A DNA stretch of 64,000 nucleotides from Thraustochytrium sp. TN22 (GCA_013306675.1 JABLUY010000161.1:1-64000), one strand, 5' to 3'. Counted from the first letter of the stretch, positions 52,254 through 62,383 are shown. Notes: a model not told the origin generated them from the letters alone. Program-made: numbers and translations.

Positions 52254-53119
52254 GGCCAGCGGCGGTGCCGCGGGCCGCGATGCCGGTCGCGCGCGCGCGA
52301 GGGAGGGTCCCGCGCCGGTCGCCGATGCCCGGCCGCCGCGCGCCGCCCTCCGCCCTCGCCCAGGTCGTGCCCGGCGAGCGCCAAGTCGAGCGAGACAGCG
52401 ATGGACGGTAGGTTGGCTCGCCGACGCCTAGGCTCCGGTCCGGTCCGCTCCGCGCCGAGGCCGGCGCCACCGCTGCGCCTGGCCCGCGCGAGCGAGCGCG
52501 GGGGTCCGCCTCGCCTCGCCTCGCCTCGCCGCCGCCGCCGCCTGCGCCGGCGCGCGCGCGTCCGCGGCCGCGAGCTTTGGTTGCGGGTCTTCGTTGCTGC
52601 TCAGCCTGCTTGTGGATCCTTCCTCGACGACGCCCTATCGTCGCGATAGGCCGTTTTCTCCAGGGCTTCGGTCGTCTCAACCGCGGTCTCGACCCCGACT
52701 CGGACGAGATGCGCGGCGCAGCGCGCAGCGCAGGCGGAGACCGACCGAGGCTGAAGCCGGGTGCTCGCCGATGCAGCGGCCGGAGAGCCGCCGGGCGAGA
52801 ACAAGACTACGCTATCGCGCGAGGTCGTCGTGCGACGGAGTTGAACAAAGGAGGAAGGGAACCTGGGCAGAACCGCCAAAACTGACTCGGACACATCATG
52901 AGCGATGGTTACGGACTGGTACTTGCTAAAAAGGCAGAGTCGGCCAGACTGCGAGGCGGACTCGGACTCGGACTTGGAACTTGAATCCAAAGAAGGCTGG
53001 AAGTCGACCTTGGAGCCGAGCTTGCTAGGGTACAGCGGTCAGCGGCGCCAAGCCGGGATCGGTCAGGATGTGAAGCGCTGATCGCACGCACGAGGAAAAG
53101 GCGCCCTTGGCCGAGCGGG
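52254..53119. other. Promoter region of the giant ubiquitin protease
   Basis: This 866-bp spacer is the upstream region of the protease gene and the downstream region of the next minus-strand gene. It includes CGCCT repeats near 52505-52535 and a perfect hairpin (CCTATCG-TCG-CGATAGG) at about 52632-52648. No gene was recognised. Confidence 0.55.
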
Positions 53120-54895
53120 TCATGACCAGAAGCGCCAAAATCGAGCTTCGAAGAGGTTCATCGAAAAGAGCCTCCCAAACCGGCGTCTTCGCGCTCGGTC
53201 GTCTCTGGACCACAAGGACGTTCTGGCATAGTACCTGATGCCGCCCCAGCCCGGCGCCTTGATGGCGGGCATCGCGAAGTCCCAAATGAGGAAGTAGGGC
53301 TCGAAAAGAATCGCCTCGTCCTCTCCGGTGAGATCTGGGAGCTCGTCGCCAGTCTGGTCGTAGAGGGGCAGGTGGCCACGCAGGATGAGGTCAAAGAGGC
53401 GAAGGACGCCACTGCGAACGACGCACTGAACGATGTCCTCGAGGGCTGGATGAGCCCGGCAGGTGCGCCCATGCGGTGCATTGCTGCTATGGCCGCGAGG
53501 GCGGCTATACACAGCGTTCGTTGCGCGCAGCGCCTTGGAGAGCAGCGCAATATAGTGTGCGCGTGGACAGTCCCAGATCTCGTCGAGGAGGTAGTTGATG
53601 CAGACGACGAGGAGGTTGTGCACACGCGAGCCTAGCTCGACCTTGGAGTGCGTGATGACGCGTTCAAAGATGCTGTCGAACCAGGCAGTCATGAAGGCGC
53701 GGACCTCGAGCTCTTCGAAGGGATCGCAATTGTCCGTGGCGGCCAGGACGCGGTCGATGGTGGACAATTTGACGTCTGCGATGTCTTGGGTCGTGAGGCG
53801 GACGGCGAGCCTGCGCAGCTGCTCGAGACTGCCATTGTCAAGCTTGCGGTCCCCGTACGAGTGTTTGCTTGACGTGATCTCCTCGCGTCTCCATATGGTC
53901 AGGGTCTGCCCCAGTCCCCAGGGCGGCTCATACAAGAGAATGATCTGCGCTGTCCTGCTTGCGCCGGCAGCTTCGCAGGCTGCGATTCGTCTGAATGCCT
54001 CAAAATAAGTGTCCGCTTGGAGTGCCTTGATGACCTCGGTACGCAGCTGCCAAGCCGGCGATGCTGCCAGAAGGCGAAGGGGGGCTGGGAGGCAGGCGCG
54101 CTTCTCCATCGTCCCATCGTCCTCGGGACTCTCCTCGCCGCGCTCGGCCACGCGTTCCAGGGCCGTCCGCAGCTCGCCAGACGTCCACCCGGCCACACCG
54201 CGCCCCTCCTCGTCGAAGTGCGACCGATAGAGGGGCGTCGACGGCGAGCACATGACTTGCACGAGGTCCAGCAGAGCGAGAGGCGGGCAGGACGCTTGGA
54301 AGGCACGGCCAAGCCAGACGGCGAAACCGGTCAAAATCTCGCGAATGGGGCCGAGGCGTGCCACGTGCTCGCACGGACGCTGCATCAGGTCCATGGCGAT
54401 GCAGCGCCCCTCGGCGAGCATGAAGTCGGTCAAAAAGGCCGCGTGGCTCTTGCGCCGCATCACGGCGGCCACCTCCGCTGTAACTTGCAGGTCCGCGACG
54501 CCCGTCCTCTCCCAGACGAGCTGCACAGCGCGCAGGCCCGTGCGCTCCTCGACCGACCACGCGCCTGCCCGCTTGTCTTGGATCTCTGCGAGGAGAATAC
54601 GCGCCCACCCGGCCCGAGTCGGTCCGCTGGTGCTGCTCGAGCTGGAGCTGCTGCAATCGGTGGCGCTGCTGCAGATGGTGCTGCCGCTGCACAGGCTGTC
54701 CATGCTCTCGCTGCGTGCGCGGCAGCGCAAGTCGCCACCGCTGCCGCGCCTGCCGCTCGTCGAGCTCGACGTCGACGCGCTCGAGCAGCTGCTGCTGGCC
54801 CCAGCGCATTCCGAGTCCGGTTCGAGCTCATTCTGTTCCCCTGAGCACTCGCCTGCGAGCCCGCGCAGCACGACGCCGCCTGCCGCGGGCACCAT
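53120..54895 (-). CDS. Unrecognised 591-residue protein with Ser-rich N-terminus
   Basis: The ATG at 54895 opens a 591-codon frame. Residues about 15-90 are Ser-rich with acidic and Thr clusters and probably disordered. The remainder looks globular and mostly helical, with many Trp, Leu and Cys residues and motifs such as WERTGVADLQVTAEVAAV, HVARLGPIREILTGFAVWLG and LLVVCINYLLDEIWDC. No signal peptide, membrane helix or catalytic motif stands out and I do not recognise a family. Codon use and amino acid balance in the globular part differ sharply from shadow frames, so it is likely a real gene. The frame stays open upstream through a 10-bp minisatellite, but that part is Arg-rich and probably leader. 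It is divergent from the TTLL gene. Confidence 0.7.
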   Translation of the reverse strand: MVPAAGGVVLRGLAGECSGEQNELEPDSECAGASSSCSSASTSSSTSGRRGSGGDLRCRARSESMDSLCSGSTICSSATDCSSSSSSSTSGPTRAGWARILLAEIQDKRAGAWSVEERTGLRAVQLVWERTGVADLQVTAEVAAVMRRKSHAAFLTDFMLAEGRCIAMDLMQRPCEHVARLGPIREILTGFAVWLGRAFQASCPPLALLDLVQVMCSPSTPLYRSHFDEEGRGVAGWTSGELRTALERVAERGEESPEDDGTMEKRACLPAPLRLLAASPAWQLRTEVIKALQADTYFEAFRRIAACEAAGASRTAQIILLYEPPWGLGQTLTIWRREEITSSKHSYGDRKLDNGSLEQLRRLAVRLTTQDIADVKLSTIDRVLAATDNCDPFEELEVRAFMTAWFDSIFERVITHSKVELGSRVHNLLVVCINYLLDEIWDCPRAHYIALLSKALRATNAVYSRPRGHSSNAPHGRTCRAHPALEDIVQCVVRSGVLRLFDLILRGHLPLYDQTGDELPDLTGEDEAILFEPYFLIWDFAMPAIKAPGWGGIRYYARTSLWSRDDRARRRRFGRLFSMNLFEARFWRFWS

Positions 54896-55660
54896 GCCGC
54901 CGCAGCGCGCGCTCGCCGCGCCCGCGCGCGCCGCGAGCCGCGAGGACTCGGGGCGTTCGTTCGCCCGCCGCCGCCTCAGCCCGCCGCCGCCGCCTCCAAG
55001 CCGCCCTCCGCCTCCGCGCGAGTGGAGCGCGGCTGCGCGCCGAGGCGCGCGGGCGCGCGCGCCGGCCGCCGCCGCCCGTGCGCCGCCGCGCCGCCGCGCG
55101 CCCGCTCGCGGCCTGGGCAGGACTTGGCGGCCTGCGCCGCGCCCTGGTCGCCGGCCCGGGCCGGCCTGCGATCGAGAGCCCGGCGACGTTCTCCGGACGT
55201 CGCGGACCGTCGCGGACCGTCGCGGACCGTCGCGCCGTCGCGCGGTCGCGGCCGTCGCGGACCGTCGCGGACCGTCGCCGACCGTCGCCGACCGTCGCGG
55301 ACCGTCGCGGACATGGGCTCGGAGGCGGAGCAGGCACGGCGCGCTGCAGTACATGAACGGCCGCGGCGCGATGCGGAACTAGGCTAGGCGCGCGCGCGGC
55401 GACGGGGCGGCGGCAGGCACGGCGCGCGCGGCGGGCGGCGGCGGACGCGGCTTGCTTCTTGGCGCGGCGGGCACGCGGCGAGGCCCGGCGCGGCGTGGCG
55501 CGGCTCGGCGGGGCCCCGGGGTGCGGCGCACGCTCGCTGGCTGCTGAGCACGCCGGCTGTGCAGGCGCGGCCGCAAGCGTGCGGCGGGCGCGCGGCGCGC
55601 GGCGGCGGCGGCGGCGGCGGCAGAACGGGTAGGGCGAGCGGCGGCAGGCAGGCAGGCAGG
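54896..55660. other. Divergent spacer between the orphan gene and the TTLL gene
   Basis: This 765-bp GC-rich region separates the two start codons. It contains the 10-bp minisatellite at 55199-55312. Open frames on both strands are low-complexity and not credible as genes. Both promoters should be here. Confidence 0.55.
55199..55312. repeat. 10-bp minisatellite in a divergent promoter region
   Basis: About 11 copies of a unit like CGTCGCGGAC, with variants such as CGTCGCCGAC and two shortened units near 55231-55255. It is CpG-dense. It lies between the divergent starts at 54895 and 55661. Confidence 0.93.
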
Positions 55661-56905
55661 ATGGACATGCCGCTGGTGTACTGCAGGGCGCTGCGCAAGG
55701 TGGACGTGTACAGCTTCCCGAGCGCCATCTCGAAGCGCGTGGGCACCAAGACGGGGCTGGCGATGCTGGCCCGCAGGGACCCGGCGCTGGCGAAGTTCCT
55801 GCCGGAGACGCTGGTGTGGCACGCGACGACGGGCGAGCAGACCGAGGAGGCCTCGCTGGAGGAGTGGGAGCGGTTCTGGGCGATGCTGGACTCGCTGGGC
55901 GGGCCGGAGCGCAAGTTCGTGGTCAAGGTGGACAACACCTCGCGCGGCAAGGGCGTTTACATCGTGAGCAAGCACACGGACCTGGCGCCGCAGCTCATTT
56001 ACAAGCTCAGGAGCAAGGCGTGCGTGGCGCAGTCCTACCTGGATCGGCCCTGCCTCATGCAGGGCCACAAGTGGGATATGCGCATCTACGTGCTGGCCAC
56101 GGTCGCGGGCGCGACGCGCGAGGTGCGCGCCTTCCGCTACTTCGAGGGCTTCGCGCGCCGCTGCAGCAACAAGTACTCCATGGGCGACACGGACCGCCGC
56201 GCGCATTTGACCAACACGGCCATCAACAATCACGATGGCGACCGCGGGCTGCTGGAGTACGCGCGCGAGCTCATGGAGACTCTGCGCGCGCTGGACCCAG
56301 CTGAGCACGCCCTGTACCCGACGCTTCTCATGGACGAGGACGAGCTGGAGGAAGCGCTGGCTGGCGAGACGGACGCGCCGGCGCCTGACGAGCTGCCCAT
56401 CACGATGAAGCTCTCCGAGGCCTGGCGCCGCCTCGAGGCCTCGTACCCGTCCAACGAGCTCGTTCTGGCGCGTCGCAACATCGACGAGCTCATTCGCAGC
56501 GTGCTGGCCGCCACCTTCCGGGAGTCCTCGGCCGGGCCCGGCGACCCGCTCGCCTCGGCCGCGCCGCCGCAGTACACCTATCAGCGGCACCTCATGGTGC
56601 TTGGCTTTGACGTGCTTATGGACGCCGACCTGCGGCCGTACCTGCTCGAGGTCAACCGCTTCCCCGATATGACGTGCTACACGCAGGACCAGCTCGTCAT
56701 CAAGCAAAAGCTCGTGCGGGACATTGTGCGGCTCGTCTTCCCGGACGCCCGCATCGACGCCCTTTTTGACAACGTGCGCGACTCCTTGGAGGTCGACACG
56801 GTGTGGGCCGAGATCAATCCGGCCCTCGAGGCCGATGCGTCTGAGACTGAGCAGGCCCCGCCCCTCGGTCCGGTCGATACGGATCTCTGGACACCGATTC
56901 TGTGA
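55661..56905 (+). CDS. Tubulin-tyrosine-ligase-like (TTLL) enzyme
   Basis: A 414-residue protein with an ATP-grasp ligase core. Visible motifs are KFVVKVDNTSRGKGVYIV (ATP-binding loop), CLMQGHKWDMRIYVLA (the KxDxRxY motif of TTLL proteins) and YLLEVNRFPDMTC (metal-binding ExN). TTLL enzymes add tyrosine, glutamate or glycine to tubulin tails, usually in cilia, centrioles or other stable microtubules. An insert at about 220-300 is acidic and Ala-rich. There is no extended microtubule-binding domain after the core. I cannot tell which amino acid is added. The longer open frame upstream begins with GTG; the ATG at 55661 is preferred. Its presence implies modified microtubules, consistent with a flagellated stage. 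Confidence 0.9.
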   Translation: MDMPLVYCRALRKVDVYSFPSAISKRVGTKTGLAMLARRDPALAKFLPETLVWHATTGEQTEEASLEEWERFWAMLDSLGGPERKFVVKVDNTSRGKGVYIVSKHTDLAPQLIYKLRSKACVAQSYLDRPCLMQGHKWDMRIYVLATVAGATREVRAFRYFEGFARRCSNKYSMGDTDRRAHLTNTAINNHDGDRGLLEYARELMETLRALDPAEHALYPTLLMDEDELEEALAGETDAPAPDELPITMKLSEAWRRLEASYPSNELVLARRNIDELIRSVLAATFRESSAGPGDPLASAAPPQYTYQRHLMVLGFDVLMDADLRPYLLEVNRFPDMTCYTQDQLVIKQKLVRDIVRLVFPDARIDALFDNVRDSLEVDTVWAEINPALEADASETEQAPPLGPVDTDLWTPIL

Positions 56906-57436
56906 CCAATGCCGCCCCTCTGACAAGGTCCTCGGCTTGGCTGGGCGAGCAGGCCCGGTCGAGTTTGTGGCCTCACAACACGATCGTATCTCTAACGAAG
57001 CCGATCTGAATAAGGAAGACAGAGGCGAAGACGCCATCGTGTTCCGTTTAGCGACGAACTCAAAACGAGCAGACATCATACCTTGCTTCCGACGCGACCT
57101 GAGGCGATTTGAAGAAGAAGGAAAGACGATTTTCGGTTCTTGCTGCTGCGCGCATATGTTTTTCAAAGACGGAGAAGACGTCGGGGTTTTGGTGCGCAGG
57201 CATATCTGAGGCGACCCGAACGAAGGAACGATGACATTATGAATGTTGGTTCTTGTTGCTGTACAGGCAGGGCTCTTTAGTCAGATGCTGGTGATGATGG
57301 TCTCCCAGTTATTTTTTTTATGTCCTTGGCGCCGGCGTGGTTGCGATGGCGCACAGCGGCATGACCGACCTTTGGCGGTTCAGGCCGTCCGTGATCCGCT
57401 CGCACCTGCATATATCTCACTCCTTCTCTCACTCTT

Positions 57437-57499
<63 letters not shown>

Positions 57500-57669
57500 G
57501 TTTGAGCTCTCTGCGTCGCTCAGAATTTGTATCTGTTCGCTTGCTCCCTCTTTCACTGTTACGCCGTCGTCGCCCACTCTCTTTGTCTGTTTACACGCAC
57601 CCGCCCGCTCTGCTCTGCTCTCCCCCTCTCTCGCGCTTGTAGGAGAGCCAACGATTCGGTTCGGCTTGG
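56906..57669. other. Convergent 3' spacer with CT microsatellite
   Basis: This 764-bp region lies between the stop codons of the TTLL gene (plus) and the acidic orphan (minus). It is less GC-rich, with an ATTTTTTTTATG stretch near 57310 and a long CT run listed separately. No gene was recognised. Confidence 0.55.
57435..57495. repeat. (CT)n microsatellite
   Basis: About 30 CT dinucleotides interrupted by one TG near 57461. It lies in the convergent spacer. Confidence 0.97.
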
Positions 57670-58401
57670 CTAGCGCTTGACGGAAAGGAGCAGCTGCTCG
57701 TCACTAGAGCTGCTGAGGTCGTCGTCGGCGTCGATCTTGGACTTGGCATCAGGCTCGTCATCGTCGTCGTCATCGTCGTCGAGACCAAAGGAGTCGTCGC
57801 TGAAGGTTTCAAAGTCAGCGTCTTCGACGAGCAGCCAGTCCGTGGCGTCATCGTCGTCCTTGTCCTTGTCGGCTCGGTCCTCGGCGTCGCGCAGCGCCTG
57901 CGCGTAGGGCTTGCTGGAGAGGCAGATCCAGTCGCGCCTGTCCGGGGGGTCGGCGGACTGCATGCGCGACTCGAAGACTTGGGAGGCGGCAGGCGCGGCG
58001 ACGGCGCTGGGCGGCGCGCCAAGCACAGGCCAGTGGCCCGGGTCGTCGAGGCGGACGCCGGACAGATCGACGCCCTGCTTGGCATTCTCAGACGCGAGCT
58101 GCGTCTCGCGCACGAGCGAGGCCCAGGCCATGGCGGCGCCGTTGGCCTTGTCCGAGTAGGCCCAGGCGCCGTCGTGCGCGCCGGCCGCGCCGCCTCCAGC
58201 GGCGGCGGCACTCGTGCCCCCGCCAGCCGCGGCCGCGGCCGTGGTGACGGGGCGCACACGGGCGCCCTGGCGCGCGAGCCATGCCTCGCTGGGCCCGTGA
58301 AAGTCCGTGTCGAGGTGGAACTTCATGAAGCGCTCGGCCTTGCCGCTGCTGCGGCCCAGCGTCCCCTTGCCCGCCTTGAGCACCCTGGCCTGGCCCTGCA
58401 T
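57670..58401 (-). CDS. Unrecognised 243-residue protein with very acidic C-terminus
   Basis: The ATG at 58401 opens a 243-codon frame. The first 40 residues are basic and polar (KAGKGTLGRSSGKAERFMKF), then comes an Ala/Gly run, a middle segment with conserved-looking motifs (GHWPVLGAPPS, DWICLSSKPYAQALRDAED) and a C-terminal third dominated by Asp, with an eight-Asp run and a Ser/Asp tail ending LLLSVKR. The acidic tail could bind histones, RNA-binding proteins or basic partners, but this is only inference. I do not recognise the family. The longer frame upstream consists of repeat-derived and Arg-rich codons and was excluded. It is divergent from the XRN-like gene. Confidence 0.65.
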   Translation of the reverse strand: MQGQARVLKAGKGTLGRSSGKAERFMKFHLDTDFHGPSEAWLARQGARVRPVTTAAAAAGGGTSAAAAGGGAAGAHDGAWAYSDKANGAAMAWASLVRETQLASENAKQGVDLSGVRLDDPGHWPVLGAPPSAVAAPAASQVFESRMQSADPPDRRDWICLSSKPYAQALRDAEDRADKDKDDDDATDWLLVEDADFETFSDDSFGLDDDDDDDDEPDAKSKIDADDDLSSSSDEQLLLSVKR

Positions 58402-59352
58402 GGCGGCCTGCTCGCCGCGCGCGGCCTCGGCCCGCGCCGCCTCGCCGCGCGCCGCGTCGCGTCGCCGCGCGCCCTGCGATGCCGCCCAGGCCGACCCCGC
58501 GACGCACGCCAGCGGCGGCGCCACGCGCGTAATGGTGGGCGCGGGTCCCGGCCGGGCGCCTCCTGGCGGCGGGCGCTGTCTCGCGCGCTCGCCCCGCCGC
58601 GCCTCGCCTCGCCGCGCCGCGCTCGCCCGTCGCGCGCGTCGCTCTGCCGCCGCCCCGCCGCCGCGCCGCGCGACGCATAAAAGACGCGCGCGCGCCTTTC
58701 CGCGACGGTCCAAAGGCGGATATCCTCGACTGCCGAGGATATCCCGCGCGAGGAAATTTCCGCGCTCTCGCCCGCCTTGTGGAACGCGCGAGAACGCGCG
58801 GCGCACATCAGATTGCGTTGCGCAACAAATTGCGTTGCGCAACAAATTGCGTTGCGCAGCAAATTGCGTTGCGTAGCAAACTGCGTTGCGCAGCAAATTG
58901 CGTTGCGCAAATTGCGTTGCGCAGCTGGTGGCCCGCCTTGGCTTGGCCGCCGGCCGCCGCCTGCGCGCGGGGCAGAACTCGGTCTGCGGCGCGGCGCGCG
59001 GCGCGGGGCGCGGCGGGCAAGGGCGGCGGCGGCCCGGCGGCGCGGCGCGGCGCGGCGCGGCTCGGCGGACCCGCGGGCTGGACCCCTGCTCCTGCTCGGG
59101 ACGCGGCGGGTGGGCCTGCGGGCGCCTGCGCTAGCGGGACGGCGAGTTGCTTGCGCTGCAGGAGGAGCGCGGCGACCTGCACGGCGCGCGCGCGCGCGCA
59201 CGGCCTCGCGCTCCGCTTGGCGGTGCTCCGGGCGGGCCTGCTGGCGGTGTAGTTGGGTTGGGCGGTGCTGTCTGGCGGTGCAGTCTGGCGGAGTGTGCCA
59301 ACCAGGCGCGCTCGGACTGTCTGTCTGAAGAGGAGGCAAGGCGCGTTCGAAA
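58402..59352. other. Divergent spacer between the acidic orphan and the XRN-like gene
   Basis: This 951-bp region contains the promoters of two divergent genes. A 17-bp repeat array with TTGCGCAA palindromes lies at 58812-58926. A GATATCCTCG / CGAGGATATC inverted repeat occurs at about 58719-58743. No gene was recognised. Confidence 0.6.
58812..58926. repeat. 17-bp tandem array with TTGCGCAA palindromes
   Basis: About seven units of ATTGCGTTGCGCAACAA with small changes (CAGCAA, TAGCAA), the sixth shortened to 14 bases. Each unit contains TTGCGCAA or a near match, a C/EBP- or ATF-like palindrome. The array sits between two divergent genes and could act as a cluster of protein-binding sites. 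Confidence 0.93.
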
Positions 59353-62103
59353 ATGGGCGTGCCGGCGTTCTACTCGTGGCTGCTGAGGGTGGAGCCGCAC
59401 CTGTTGCGCCGCCACGTGGGCGACTGTGAGAATGTGTACGTGGACATGAACAGCGTGATTCATCCGTGCTGCCACGCGGACGGCAACGAGCTGGGCCGCA
59501 CGGAGGAGGAGATGTACGCGGCGGTCCTGGAGGAGCTGGACTTGATCGTGGCGCAGACGCAGCCGCGCAAGCTGCTGTATCTGGGCATTGACGGCGTGGC
59601 GCCGGCTGCCAAGATGATGCAGCAGCGCGACCGTCGTCTGCGCGCCGTGCGCGAGCACGAGGAGCGCATGGAGATCGAGGACGAGGTGCGCGCCGCGAAG
59701 CGCTTGCGCGGCGAGTACGTGCCGGAGAACCGGCTGTACCGTGAGGACAAGTGGGACTCCAACGTCATCACGCCTGGCACGGACTTCATGGTCAACTTGA
59801 GCAAGTACCTGGAGGGCGCCGTGGCGGACCGTCTCGCCAACGACCCGGCGTGGAAGGGCCTCTCGGTGATCATCGCGGACGCCCAGGTCCCCGGCGAGGG
59901 CGAGCACAAGATTCTCGAGTTCATGCGTTCCCAGGTGCAGCTGGAGAGGAAGGAGGAGGCCCTGAAGAAGCAGCAGCGGAAGCGGGCGGACGGCGAGGAG
60001 GAGCAGGACGATGCCGACCCCTCGGCCTCGGCCAACCGGGTGCGGACCAAGCCCGCCACGAACAAGCATTGCATCGTGGGCGACGACGCCGACCTGACCA
60101 TGCTCGGGCTTGGCTTGCACATGCAGCGCACCATCGTCCTGCGCAACACCCGGCGCCTGGAGCAGCTCCTGGACAAAAACCGTTCGCGCGGCAGCTTCTT
60201 CCCGCCGCGCTTCACGCGGCACACCGAGGAGCAGGGCAGCTCCTACTCGGCCATTGACATCGACCTCGTGCGCAATCTGTTCGTGAACAAGCTCTTCAAG
60301 GGCGCCAACTTGAGCGAGAAGGACGCGGAGCGCGCGTTGGACGACGTGCTGGTGACCTTTTTTCTGGCCGGCAACGACTTTTTGCCGCACCTCCCTACGC
60401 TCGACGTGCGCGACGGCGCGCTCACCAACATTGTGCAGAGCTACGTGGAGAGCAACCTGGCCGTCCAGGGCGGACCGCGCTTCATCGTCGGGCCGGACTG
60501 CAAGCTGGATCTGGACAGCCTCAGCACCTTCTTCGAGCACTTTGTCAAGCGGGAGTCTGGCGTGAGGTTCTTTGACGAGGAAGGCGACGAGGACGACAAC
60601 GGCCGCGCAGACAAGAAGGATGGCCAAGGCAACGGCGAGGAGCAGGTCTTTCCCGTCATCAGAAAGTACCGGCCGCATCGATCGATGCGCCAGTGCCCGG
60701 ACTTTGAGGAGAAGGGCGTGTGCGAGAGGGGCGAGACGTGCAAATTCTTGCACGGCACCAACGTTCCCATGTCCACGACGGTGAGCAATCTGCGGTCCAT
60801 CGTGCTCCAGTTCGCGCTCAAGATCGTCGAGCTCGGCGAGGCGAACCAGAACTGGCCCAAAATCCACGAGCTGCGCAAGACCGTCGAGCAGCTCCAGCCC
60901 GCGCACATCACCACATTTGTGGTTTTTCGCCAAGGCAGCGGACGACTGCCGCAGATCGTCTTCAAGAACATGTTCCCCAAGGGCTCCGGCAAGAACCCGG
61001 CGGCTGGTGCTGACCCTGAGGCTCGTGTTCCGGACCCCACAAGCAAGGAGCGCATGAATGTGCGCGCCATGGCGACGGCGCTTGGCCTGCGCGCCGTCCG
61101 GGGCGAGGACAAGACCAGCCTCGTGGTGCGCATCCCGCGCAGGGGCATGATGATGCCCGCCGAGGTCATCTCGCCTGAGTTCTGTGCCAAGGTGCGCGAG
61201 CTGGCATGGGCCGTGTACGAGGACGCGATTGACCACGAGGTGAGCGAGCGCGATAGCTACTATCTCTCGCAAGCCAGTGCCAATGACCGCCGGCTCTTTG
61301 GGACCAAGGTCGCCGCCACCAACTCCGACGGCTACTACGCGGAGAAGCTCGACATTGATCCGAGCTCCAAGGAGGGCCGCGCGCGCGTCGAGCAGCTCTC
61401 GCTCGAGTACATCCGCGGCATGCAGTTCGTCGCTCGCTACTACCTCGACCGCCTGCCAGCATGGGACTGGCGCTACGAGGCACACTATGCCCCCTTTGCG
61501 GCGGACCTGCTGGCCTGCCTGCCCAAGGCCAAGGCGCAGGACGTCTACGACAAGTGGCCGGCTTCGACGCCGTCAACGCCCATCGAGCAGCTCATGGCAG
61601 TCCTGCCCAGCAAGTCTAGCGCCGCCGTCCCGCTCTCGCTGCGCTCCTTCATGACGGACCCGGACTCGCCTCTTGCCAGTCTCTACCCGGACCCGGGCTC
61701 CATCGAGCTCGACCCCAACGGCCGCCGATTCCGCTACCAGTGGGTCGCGCAGCTTCCTCCCATCAACACGGCCGACATCGTCGACGTCGTCGCCGACACG
61801 CGCAGCGCCTGGTCTCCCGAGGAGCGCGCCCGCGACCTGCACGACGCGTCCTCGGTCTTCGCCCGCGCCGTCGACACCGACGAGGAGGCTGGCGACAAGA
61901 CCAAGACCGACGTCCCGTCCCTCCCGATGCATCTGCACGGCGAGATCTCCGCGCTCAACGTCACCAACTCGCTCGTGCGCGCCAAGTTCCAGCCGGCTCC
62001 CCACGCCGGCTGGCTCGCGCCCGCTCACCGCCGCCAGCTCGCCACGTTTGCGCCGCACCACCGCCACATGATGACCTTGGCCCGCCGCTTCTTGCGCCGT
62101 TGA
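59353..62103 (+). CDS. XRN2/Rat1-like 5'-3' exoribonuclease with CCCH zinc finger
   Basis: A 916-residue protein. The start MGVPAFYSWLL and the acidic active-site motifs are typical of the XRN family: VDMNSVIHPC, GIDGVAPAAKM, GEGEHKILEFMR and GDDADLTMLGL. The ITPGTDFMVNL motif and overall spacing fit the nuclear XRN2/Rat1 branch, which degrades RNA from a 5' monophosphate and helps end transcription. The CCHC knuckle expected after the active-site region is not visible. Instead, a CCCH finger (C448, C457, C463, H467; spacing 8-5-3) and an R3H-like stretch (about 560-600) lie between the two conserved regions. The second conserved region contains WRYEAHYAPFAADL. Both additions suggest altered RNA binding. 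Confidence 0.9.
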   Translation: MGVPAFYSWLLRVEPHLLRRHVGDCENVYVDMNSVIHPCCHADGNELGRTEEEMYAAVLEELDLIVAQTQPRKLLYLGIDGVAPAAKMMQQRDRRLRAVREHEERMEIEDEVRAAKRLRGEYVPENRLYREDKWDSNVITPGTDFMVNLSKYLEGAVADRLANDPAWKGLSVIIADAQVPGEGEHKILEFMRSQVQLERKEEALKKQQRKRADGEEEQDDADPSASANRVRTKPATNKHCIVGDDADLTMLGLGLHMQRTIVLRNTRRLEQLLDKNRSRGSFFPPRFTRHTEEQGSSYSAIDIDLVRNLFVNKLFKGANLSEKDAERALDDVLVTFFLAGNDFLPHLPTLDVRDGALTNIVQSYVESNLAVQGGPRFIVGPDCKLDLDSLSTFFEHFVKRESGVRFFDEEGDEDDNGRADKKDGQGNGEEQVFPVIRKYRPHRSMRQCPDFEEKGVCERGETCKFLHGTNVPMSTTVSNLRSIVLQFALKIVELGEANQNWPKIHELRKTVEQLQPAHITTFVVFRQGSGRLPQIVFKNMFPKGSGKNPAAGADPEARVPDPTSKERMNVRAMATALGLRAVRGEDKTSLVVRIPRRGMMMPAEVISPEFCAKVRELAWAVYEDAIDHEVSERDSYYLSQASANDRRLFGTKVAATNSDGYYAEKLDIDPSSKEGRARVEQLSLEYIRGMQFVARYYLDRLPAWDWRYEAHYAPFAADLLACLPKAKAQDVYDKWPASTPSTPIEQLMAVLPSKSSAAVPLSLRSFMTDPDSPLASLYPDPGSIELDPNGRRFRYQWVAQLPPINTADIVDVVADTRSAWSPEERARDLHDASSVFARAVDTDEEAGDKTKTDVPSLPMHLHGEISALNVTNSLVRAKFQPAPHAGWLAPAHRRQLATFAPHHRHMMTLARRFLRR

Positions 62104-62383
62104 GTCAAGCTGAGCTGAGCAAGTTTGCCTTTCTCTCTCATTCTCGTACACTCTCAGACTCTTGCATCGAGACAAAGCACTTCGGGCGCGCGCTCTCGCC
62201 GCCGCCTCCGCTCGCCCTTGTCAGTAGTAGACACACGAACTGTAAGCCACCCACGCGTGCTCTCAAGTCACGGCGACAGCTTCGAGTTGGCGAACAAAAA
62301 AAAGAAGGACATGAATTGTGTTGCCTCGTATGTTTTCAACGAGGATGTTGATCCCGGGCGAGCCCCGAACTCGACGCGGACCT

